This document shows positions 1 to 4,765 of a stretch of DNA of 6,144 nt, piece by piece. The notes under the pieces are model-generated. The model was not told the DNA's origin, ran no database searches, and saw nothing but the letters and a program-made list of their open reading frames with translations. Source of the stretch: Actinomycetota bacterium (GTDB lineage: Bacteria; Actinomycetota; Actinomycetes; Nanopelagicales; Nanopelagicaceae); the NCBI GenBank assembly GCA_009705675.1, contig WLSX01000032.1, positions 1 to 6,144 of the forward strand, read 5' to 3'. The translations under genes and the position numbers were made by a program. The stretch's first letter is position 1. The number at the start of each line of letters is the position of its first letter.

Positions 1-14
1 ATAACCATTAACCT

Positions 15-31
15 TTCGAGCTAGTCTCGAA
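15..31. repeat. Small inverted repeat in the leading intergenic stretch
   Basis: TTCGAG at 15-20 and CTCGAA at 26-31 form a perfect 6-bp inverted repeat around a 5-nt loop. It sits just before the stronger terminator hairpin at 39-66. It may be part of the 3' untranslated end of a rightward gene that lies mostly outside the window, since a short open frame from base 1 closes with TAG at 22-24. There is no T-tract after it, so it is not a convincing terminator by itself. Confidence 0.3.
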
Positions 32-38
32 TAAGAAT

Positions 39-73
39 TAAGGTCTGCTAGAAATAGCAGGCCTTATTTTTTT
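39..73. terminator. Strong intrinsic terminator, probably bidirectional
   Basis: Bases 39-50 and 55-66 pair as a 12-bp stem with one G-T pair (44/61). The loop is GAAA (51-54), and seven T residues follow at 67-73. On the plus strand this is a textbook rho-independent terminator for a gene left of the window. On the minus strand the stem contains the stop codon (64-66) of the M23 peptidase gene, and a moderately T-rich stretch follows it (complement of 31-40). It could therefore also end that leftward transcript, less efficiently. Stem, loop and T-tract are read directly from the sequence; use in both directions is inferred. Confidence 0.85.
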
Positions 74-681
74 GGTTCAAGTGGAATTGTTGTCGGAACT
101 TTAACTACTGGTTTTAAATCATTACCTACCTGCCATGCTTGCAAATACTTCCAAGGCGATGTTTTACCTTTACTCTCTAATCCAACTCCTCGCCTTACCC
201 ACCAAATACCTTTTTCAGTTGGATATGAGATTCCGAAGTGTAAATGTGGTGAGGTTCCCTTTGCGCTACCAGTTGCTCCCACCTCACCTAATTTATCCCC
301 CGTTGCAACCTTTAAACCTGGTACAACATTAATTTCAATCTTAGATAGATGGCTTCCGTAATATCTAATTCCGTCATCACCAATTATTGAAACCGATAGC
401 CCGCCGCGATCAGCCCCCTTATTTGTTTTACCACTCCACTTATCAACAAGGACAACCTCATCAATTACACCAGCGACTGGGGAAACAAATGCACAACCTT
501 TTTTAGCGATGATATCTGTGGCTGGATAATCATGGTGAGTTTTTCCATACTTAACAGTGCAACCTGCAACTGGAAAGGTGTAGATCGGGGCGGCATTTAC
601 AATTGAAAGGTTGCCGAAAAGAAATACTGCCGAAAGTATGCCCACCTTTATTTTCATACTTTGATTATCCATTGCAAGCAT
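64..681 (-). CDS. Secreted M23-family (LytM-type) metallopeptidase
   Basis: This is a probable exported peptidoglycan hydrolase or its inactive regulator. Read from the first ATG (681) it has 205 residues. I prefer the ATG at 657 (residue 9): it gives a clean signal peptide (MKIK, a hydrophobic core at about 12-28, then NAAP) and lies 6 nt after a GATAAT box, as for a leaderless mRNA. The peptidase domain covers about 35-155. It has HHDYPATD (His50, Asp56), YGSHLS (His111) and SPHLHFG (His146, His148), which correspond to the zinc and catalytic residues of M23 enzymes. His50 and Asp56 are five residues apart, wider than the usual HxxxD. Cys41 and Cys63 flank this block and could form a disulfide after export. 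The tail is proline-rich. The gene ends inside a terminator stem and is divergent from the tRNA gene. Substrate and endopeptidase activity are inferred from the family. Confidence 0.88.
   Translation of the reverse strand: MLAMDNQSMKIKVGILSAVFLFGNLSIVNAAPIYTFPVAGCTVKYGKTHHDYPATDIIAKKGCAFVSPVAGVIDEVVLVDKWSGKTNKGADRGGLSVSIIGDDGIRYYGSHLSKIEINVVPGLKVATGDKLGEVGATGSAKGTSPHLHFGISYPTEKGIWWVRRGVGLESKGKTSPWKYLQAWQVGNDLKPVVKVPTTIPLEPKK
664..669 (-). promoter_or_regulatory. Candidate -10 box for a leaderless M23 peptidase mRNA
   Basis: On the minus strand the hexamer GATAAT lies at 669-664, followed by six bases and then ATG at 657-655. With normal -10 to start-site spacing, transcription would begin at or next to that ATG, giving a leaderless message. 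No Shine-Dalgarno sequence precedes any of the three in-frame ATGs (681, 672, 657), which agrees. No good -35 element is visible at 16-18 nt upstream, so the call rests on the -10 match and spacing alone. Confidence 0.35.
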
Positions 682-720
682 GTGAATATCGGTAATTAAT
701 GCTTAGTGTTGATATAGATG

Positions 721-726
721 TAAGAT
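721..726 (+). promoter_or_regulatory. Candidate -10 box for the tRNA gene
   Basis: TAAGAT at 721-726 would place a transcription start near 733, about 15 nt before the mature tRNA 5' end. The same hexamer precedes the next gene at 846-851. A -35 match at proper distance is not evident; TTGATA at 709-714 lies too close. This is a weak positional call. Confidence 0.25.
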
Positions 727-747
727 ATGACACTCACCTCCTTAATT

Positions 748-824
748 GGGGCGGTAGCTCAGTTGGTTAGAGCCCCGGACTCATAATCCGGTCGTCGTAG
801 GTTCGAGCCCTACCCGCCCCACCA
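748..824 (+). tRNA. tRNA-Met (CAU anticodon), probably elongator
   Basis: A full cloverleaf can be drawn. The acceptor stem pairs GGGGCGG (748-754) with CCGCCCC (814-820). T8 A9 follow, then a D stem GCTC/GAGC (757-760/770-773), an anticodon stem CCGGA/TCCGG (775-779/787-791) with loop CTCATAA and anticodon CAT at 782-784. The variable loop is 5 nt, and the T arm is GTAGG/CCTAC (797-801/809-813) around TTCGAGC. The discriminator is A821 and CCA is encoded at 822-824. The paired first base (G1-C72) argues against initiator tRNA, which normally has a mismatch there. A tRNA-Ile whose CAU is modified to lysidine cannot be excluded by eye. Position 26 is C774, where a purine is usual. The D-loop sequence AGTTGGTTA favours the elongator Met reading. 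Confidence 0.9.
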
Positions 825-845
825 AAGATTAAGAATTAAATCAGG

Positions 846-851
846 TAAGAT
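846..851 (+). promoter_or_regulatory. Candidate -10 box for a leaderless start at 858
   Basis: TAAGAT at 846-851 is followed by exactly six bases and then the ATG at 858. This is the same geometry as the GATAAT box before the M23 peptidase ATG. The only Shine-Dalgarno-like bases (AGG at 843-845) are 12 nt from the ATG, which is too far to be convincing. A leaderless message is a reasonable reading, but no clear -35 element supports it. Confidence 0.35.
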
Positions 852-857
852 TGCGTT

Positions 858-1229
858 ATGAATGAAAATGAATTAATCACAATCTGGAATAAACAACGTG
901 CTATCCGAGTTAAATCTCAATTAGCACCAACTATCTTGCTATCTGCCGTGTTGGCACTTGCTGCAACTGGTAACCTAAATAAAGGAACTGATTCAAATCT
1001 TAAGCTGTTCGTAATTGGCTTAGTTGCATCTGGTGGTGTTTTTTCTGTATCAGCTATGGTCGCTGCTATCAGAGATAGCCTTGCGGTAATTGACTCATTA
1101 AAGGCATTAAAGACTCTTTCACCTTTGGGTAAGAGCATTAAGAAATCAGCTGATTCGCTTAAGGCGCTAGGCGTACTGTTCATGGCGATGAGTGCTTTTA
1201 ACTTTATTGTGCTTTTAAGATATCTCTAA
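858..1229 (+). CDS. Small membrane protein of unknown function
   Basis: I do not recognise this 123-residue protein. It begins with a charged segment (about 1-21, MNENELITIWNKQRAIRVKS), followed by three probable transmembrane helices at about 22-38, 48-70 and 102-121. The segment at 72-101 between helices two and three is amphipathic and lysine-rich (KALKTLSPLGKSIKKSADSLKALG) and could lie on the membrane surface. There is no signal peptidase site and no catalytic motif. The start at 858 is preceded by a TAAGAT box 6 nt upstream rather than a ribosome binding site. The gene lies 33 nt after the tRNA and 21 nt before the ABM-domain gene, so it may head a short operon with the next two genes. 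Its reality as a gene is supported by its position in a same-strand array and by coherent hydrophobic segmentation. Function is unknown. Confidence 0.7.
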   Translation: MNENELITIWNKQRAIRVKSQLAPTILLSAVLALAATGNLNKGTDSNLKLFVIGLVASGGVFSVSAMVAAIRDSLAVIDSLKALKTLSPLGKSIKKSADSLKALGVLFMAMSAFNFIVLLRYL

Positions 1230-1250
1230 TTACTTAGTTAGAAATTAAAG

Positions 1251-1550
1251 ATGTCTCAGCCTTTATACCTAATTGCCAGTATCTATCCAGAGCCTGAGCA
1301 TATTGAATTCTTAAAGAATGAATTCAATAAGTTAATTATTGAGGCATATAAAGAGCCTGGTTGTGAAATGTATGACTTAGTGGCTGGTGAGGGTGAAGAT
1401 CATTGGGTAATGATGGAAAAGTGGAGCAGTAAAGCCCACTGGGATGATCACATGCTAACCAGCCATGTTAAACATATTAATAGCATCGATAAAAAGTACT
1501 TTAGAAAACCAACTGAATTAAGATTTTTAAATCCAGTAGATCTTAAGTAA
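1251..1550 (+). CDS. ABM-domain (putative quinol monooxygenase-like) protein
   Basis: This 99-residue protein matches the antibiotic biosynthesis monooxygenase (ABM) family, small dimeric alpha-beta barrels that include YgiN-type quinol monooxygenases. The pattern is an opening beta strand (LYLIASIYPEPEH), a helix (EFLKNEFNKLIIEAYKE), EPGCEMYDL at about 35-43, a strand with HWVMMEKWSSKAHWDDH at about 51-67, and SHVKHI near 71-76. Length and order fit a complete single-domain member. Catalysis in this family does not rely on one invariant motif, so substrate and even enzymatic activity are unproven. It could equally be a heme-degrading or non-catalytic relative. The ATG at 1251 has no good ribosome binding site. 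The gene ends only 4 nt before the TTG of the methyltransferase gene, which suggests co-transcription. Confidence 0.8.
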   Translation: MSQPLYLIASIYPEPEHIEFLKNEFNKLIIEAYKEPGCEMYDLVAGEGEDHWVMMEKWSSKAHWDDHMLTSHVKHINSIDKKYFRKPTELRFLNPVDLK

Positions 1551-1554
1551 TTAA

Positions 1555-2397
1555 TTGGTAATTAAGTTAGATGGCGGGCTCTCAACCGCTTTAGAGAATA
1601 ACGGAAATAAATTAACCACCTCACTTTGGACCGGTGAGTTAATAAGAAGTGCACCATCTGAGATAACCAAAGCACATCTTGATTTTATAAATGCGGGCTC
1701 GCAAATAATTATTACCTCCTCCTACCAACTCTCCTATCTAGGTTGTAGTAAACGGGGTTGGAGTGAGAGCGAAACTGATGAGGCACTACGCGCTTCAACT
1801 CAGTTAGCAAAGGATGCGGTAAATAAATCTGGCAAAGATGTAATGGTTGCGGCTTCAGTTGGTCCATATGGTGCAGCACTAGCTGATGGCTCTGAGTACA
1901 AAGGTAATTACGGAGTAAGTAAATCAGTACTTAAAGATTTTCATGCTCGTCGTCTTGAAGTTTTAATTGCCACCTCCCCGGATTTATTAGCACTTGAAAC
2001 CATGCCAGACACATTTGAGGTTGAGGTATTACTTGAGTTACTTAGTGATTGCCCAATTCCTTTTTGGGTCTCTTATTCATGCAAAGCTGGAAACCAAACC
2101 AATGCCGGCCAAAGTTTCGCCGATGCTGTTGCAATCGCAAATAAAGCAATGGCAGTTGGTATTAACTGCACCTCCCCGGAGTTAATTACTGAACTATTGC
2201 TTTCTGCTAAGTGTGATAAGCCGTTTGTGGTTTATCCAAACTCTGGTCGAATTTGGGATGCAGTTAAAAAAGAGTGGATTGGTAGTAAAGGTGTTGGATT
2301 TGATCAAAAATTAATTAATGAGTGGAGTAAGGCAGGTGCGCAATATATTGGCGGGTGCTGTGGAATTGGTGCTGCTGAAATATCCCTATTGCAGTAA
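1555..2397 (+). CDS. mmuM: Homocysteine S-methyltransferase (MmuM type), TTG start
   Basis: This enzyme is expected to transfer a methyl group from S-methylmethionine or S-adenosylmethionine to homocysteine, giving methionine in the cytoplasm. The 280-residue product opens with LDGGLSTALE, the conserved barrel start of this family. It has SVGPYGAALADGSEYKGNYG at 101-120, ETMPD at 148-152, GINC (Cys205) and GGCCG (Cys268, Cys269). Cys205 and the paired cysteines are the zinc ligands that activate the homocysteine thiol. The start must be TTG at 1555: an in-frame TAA lies at 1552-1554, the conserved motif begins at residue 5, and the next in-frame ATG is nearly 100 codons later. There is no clear ribosome binding site, so translational coupling to the upstream gene (4-nt gap) is likely. 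It is slightly shorter than the roughly 310-residue E. coli MmuM. The methyl donor cannot be fixed from sequence. Confidence 0.88.
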   Translation: MVIKLDGGLSTALENNGNKLTTSLWTGELIRSAPSEITKAHLDFINAGSQIIITSSYQLSYLGCSKRGWSESETDEALRASTQLAKDAVNKSGKDVMVAASVGPYGAALADGSEYKGNYGVSKSVLKDFHARRLEVLIATSPDLLALETMPDTFEVEVLLELLSDCPIPFWVSYSCKAGNQTNAGQSFADAVAIANKAMAVGINCTSPELITELLLSAKCDKPFVVYPNSGRIWDAVKKEWIGSKGVGFDQKLINEWSKAGAQYIGGCCGIGAAEISLLQ

Positions 2398-2424
2398 TAC
2401 CTTTGTGCTCGATAAAACAAACAC

Positions 2425-2452
2425 TTGCGATAGATCCAGATATCAATAGGAT
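2425..2452 (+). promoter_or_regulatory. Candidate promoter of the kinase-lactonase-dehydrogenase cluster
   Basis: TTGCGA at 2425-2430 and TAGGAT at 2447-2452 are separated by 16 nt, resembling -35 and -10 elements. They would start transcription near 2459 with a leader of about 35 nt. The position in the only sizeable gap before the cluster (2398-2493) supports a promoter here. No terminator for the upstream gene is visible, so read-through from it is also possible. Confidence 0.35.
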
Positions 2453-2455
2453 TTT

Positions 2456-2467
2456 CTATCTAGATAG
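2456..2467. promoter_or_regulatory. Perfect 12-bp palindrome, possible operator
   Basis: CTATCTAGATAG is exactly self-complementary and falls where the proposed transcription start of the sugar-catabolism cluster would be. That placement would suit a repressor site. Further GATA/TATC half-sites lie just upstream (GATAG at 2429-2433, GATATC at 2439-2444). With no spacer it is a poor hairpin, so a protein-binding site is more plausible than a terminator. No regulator gene is present in the window to pair with it. Confidence 0.35.
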
Positions 2468-2493
2468 TTATCAAAAAGATTGGGCCAGTCATA

Positions 2494-3900
2494 ATGGGCA
2501 ATAAATTAGTTGCAGGGATTGACTCCTCAACCCAATCTGTAAAAATCGTAATTAAAGATGCTGCAAGTGGTGAATTAATTAGAGAAGGAAAAGCTGCTCA
2601 CCCAGATGGCACTGAAGTTAATCCATCTGCCTGGTGGAGTGCATTAAATCAAGCGATTGAAAAAGCTGGTGGATTATCAGATGTAAGTGCGATCTCAGTT
2701 GCCGCCCAACAACATGGCTTTATTGCACTCGATGAAAAGGGTGCAGTAATTAGAGATGCGCTACTTTGGAATGATCTGCGGTCAGCGAAAGCTGCAAAGG
2801 ATTTAAATAAAGAGTTTGGTGGCGATAACGAGACCGCAAAAGCGATTGGTTCGATTTTGGTTGCATCATTTACTGTTGCAAAGGCAAGATGGATGGCCGA
2901 AAATGAACCAGAGAATACAAAACGACTTGCAGCAATTGCCCTGCCCCATGATTGGATCTCTTGGCAGCTACAAGGCGGGGTACATTTCGATAAATTATTT
3001 ACTGACCGCAGCGATGCATCCGGTACTGGTTACTTCTCACCTACTAGTAATACTTATCGTAAAGATTTATTAGCTATAGCTTTAAAAGATAAGAAAGATA
3101 TATATCTACCAAAGATCTCTAAGTTTGATGGTTTTGCCGGTGAAACGATTCAAGGCATACCAATAGCAGCTGGTGCTGGTGATAATGCCGCAGCTGGATT
3201 TGGAATTGGCGCAAAAAGTGGTGACTTAATAATTTCATTAGGTACAAGTGGAACTGCATTTTATGTTTCGGATAAACCAAGTAATGATGCTTCAGGTGAG
3301 GTTGCTGGCTTTGCAGATTTAACAGGCAGATATCTGCCCTTAGTTTGTACATTAAATGCTGCCCGAGTTTTAGATACGGTTGCAAAGCTGCTTGGAAAAT
3401 CTCATGATGAGATTGGTGCTCTTGCACTTAAAGCTAACCCTGGTGCAGATGGATTAACAATGCTTGCTTACTTTGAAGGTGAGCGAACTCCAAACCGACC
3501 AGATGCTAAAGGATTGTTGGCGGGAATTAATAACCATAATCTGACCGCTGAAAATATTTCTCGCGCGGCAATTGAAGCAATTCTTTGTGGGCTGATTGAT
3601 TCTTTTGCATCCCTTCAAAACAGCGGAGCAAAGATTGAGCGAGTTATGATTATTGGTGGCGCAGCAAAGAATCCAGGTGTTGGCCCAATTGCTTCTGCAA
3701 TATTAGGTAGAGAGGTAATGACCATACCGCCAACTGAATTAGTGGCCGATGGCGCAGCACGCCAAGCCGCCTGGGCATTACTTGGTGAGCTTCCTAATTG
3801 GAAAATTCCAAACGTGATTACCTCATCCGAAAAAGCATCAGAATTTGTTTTAGACCAGCACCGAAAATTGAAAAATAAAACAGAATCAATTGATTCTTAG
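2494..3900 (+). CDS. xylB: FGGY-family carbohydrate kinase, xylulokinase type
   Basis: Probable ATP-dependent kinase of D-xylulose or a similar ketose, feeding the pentose phosphate pathway. The 468-residue length is close to the 484 of E. coli XylB. The N-terminal domain has AGIDSSTQSVK (Asp10, phosphate-binding loop), VAAQQHGFIALDEKG at about 69-83, LLWNDLRSA at 90-98 and TDRSDASGTGYF at 170-181. The second domain has IAAGAGDNAAAG with the likely catalytic Asp230, ISLGTSGTAF at 247-256, FEGERTPNRPDAKG at 327-340 and the adenosine motif IIGGAAKNPGVGPIASAILG at 386-405. The ATG at 2494 is followed at once by the conserved strand, but no ribosome binding site is obvious. The gene is followed after 9 nt by a lactonase-like gene, an uncommon partner for xylulokinase. 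A kinase for another ketose such as ribulose or fuculose remains possible. Confidence 0.88.
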   Translation: MGNKLVAGIDSSTQSVKIVIKDAASGELIREGKAAHPDGTEVNPSAWWSALNQAIEKAGGLSDVSAISVAAQQHGFIALDEKGAVIRDALLWNDLRSAKAAKDLNKEFGGDNETAKAIGSILVASFTVAKARWMAENEPENTKRLAAIALPHDWISWQLQGGVHFDKLFTDRSDASGTGYFSPTSNTYRKDLLAIALKDKKDIYLPKISKFDGFAGETIQGIPIAAGAGDNAAAGFGIGAKSGDLIISLGTSGTAFYVSDKPSNDASGEVAGFADLTGRYLPLVCTLNAARVLDTVAKLLGKSHDEIGALALKANPGADGLTMLAYFEGERTPNRPDAKGLLAGINNHNLTAENISRAAIEAILCGLIDSFASLQNSGAKIERVMIIGGAAKNPGVGPIASAILGREVMTIPPTELVADGAARQAAWALLGELPNWKIPNVITSSEKASEFVLDQHRKLKNKTESIDS

Positions 3901-3909
3901 GATTAGACT

Positions 3910-4761
3910 GTGATGATGCGCATCGATTCTCACCATCATATTTGGGATTTAAGTGTTAGACCGCAATCCTGGATGAAAGGCGATGAAGTAAAACCTATCT
4001 CGCGCACAATCTTGATGGATGAGCTTGAACCAGAGTTAGAAAAATCTAATATTGATTACACCGTAATTGTTCAAACAGTTGAAAATCCAGCTGAGACTCC
4101 AGAGTTCTTAGCCCTATCACTTACGCATCCAAAGATTTGCGCAGTTGTTGGTTGGTTGGATTTGGAAAGTAAGGATGTAATTCCTCAATTGGAAAAATAC
4201 TTAGCCCATCCTGGCGGCAAAAACCTAGTTTCAATTAGAGATATGGCCCAAGATAAAGCAGACCCAAATTGGTTTATGCGTGATGATGTTATAAAAAATA
4301 TCCACCGAATTGCAGATGCCGGCTTAACCTTTGATATTTTAACTAGGCCGCCCCAACTTGCTGCCGCAGTTGAAATGGTAAAACTGTGTCCAAATAATAC
4401 TTTTGTGTTAGATCATATTTCTAAGCCATATATGGGTAAGGGTGAAATGCAACCTTGGGCTGACCAAATCAGTGAGATGGCTTCATATGAAAATGTGTCG
4501 GTTAAAGTTTCGGGCTTATTTACAGAGGCTAACTGGGATAGCTGGAACAATCAGACTTTTAAACCTTACTTAGATCATATTCTTAATTCCTTTACACCCA
4601 CTCGAATGATGTTTGGCTCAGATTGGCCAGTTTGCCTACTTGCAGCGACCTATTCGCAAACTATCGATTTGATGGAAGAATTCACCAAAGAGTTTAGTAA
4701 GGCAGAACAAGAATCTTTTTGGTCCGGTACGGTAAAACGTAGTTATAGATTGAAGGTTTAA
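3910..4761 (+). CDS. Amidohydro_2 family hydrolase, sugar-lactonase-like
   Basis: A TIM-barrel metal-dependent hydrolase related to L-fuconolactonase, L-rhamnonolactonase and 2-pyrone-4,6-dicarboxylate lactonase. The 283-residue product has the family signature DSHHHIWD (His8, His10), VIVQTVENPAET at 52-63, GWLDLES at 81-87, FVLDHISKP (His169), VSVKVSGL at 196-203 and MMFGSDWPV (Asp238). These are the expected metal or catalytic positions. The N-terminus could be GTG 3910, ATG 3913 or ATG 3916. AGGA at 3899-3902 is 7 nt from the GTG and 10 nt from the first ATG, so GTG 3910 or ATG 3913 fits best. The gene follows the kinase by 9 nt and precedes the flavin dehydrogenase by 4 nt, so the three are almost certainly one operon. 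A role in opening an aldonolactone is inferred; substrate is unknown. Confidence 0.85.
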   Translation: MMMRIDSHHHIWDLSVRPQSWMKGDEVKPISRTILMDELEPELEKSNIDYTVIVQTVENPAETPEFLALSLTHPKICAVVGWLDLESKDVIPQLEKYLAHPGGKNLVSIRDMAQDKADPNWFMRDDVIKNIHRIADAGLTFDILTRPPQLAAAVEMVKLCPNNTFVLDHISKPYMGKGEMQPWADQISEMASYENVSVKVSGLFTEANWDSWNNQTFKPYLDHILNSFTPTRMMFGSDWPVCLLAATYSQTIDLMEEFTKEFSKAEQESFWSGTVKRSYRLKV

Positions 4762-4765
4762 TACA

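Noticed and set aside
1..24. Tail of a rightward CDS ending with TAG at 22-24
   Set aside because: Only seven codons are visible and all three frames close quickly, so frame and identity cannot be supported, although the terminator at 39-73 implies some rightward transcript.
135..332. 65-codon open frame on the plus strand
   Set aside because: It lies antisense within the M23 peptidase gene, has no recognisable domain, and has no start signal.
734..744. TCACCTCCTTA resembling the 16S rRNA 3' end, as a possible rRNA fragment
   Set aside because: Only about 11 bases match and no further 16S sequence is upstream; kept only as a Shine-Dalgarno observation on the other strand.
748..824. tRNA 3' end as an integration site for a mobile element
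   Set aside because: No integrase gene and no repeated copy of the tRNA 3' end is visible elsewhere in the window.
917..1183. 88-codon minus-strand open frame
   Set aside because: It overlaps the membrane-protein gene completely, and its translation is low-complexity with no motif or ribosome binding site.
1971..2180. Twelve-base direct repeat CACCTCCCCGGA at 1971-1982 and 2169-2180
   Set aside because: Both copies encode Thr-Ser-Pro followed by an acidic residue in the same protein; a codon-usage coincidence is the simplest explanation.
3119..3427. 102-codon minus-strand open frame within the kinase gene
   Set aside because: Its translation is rich in His, Gln and Leu, typical of an antisense shadow, and the plus-strand frame has clear kinase motifs throughout.
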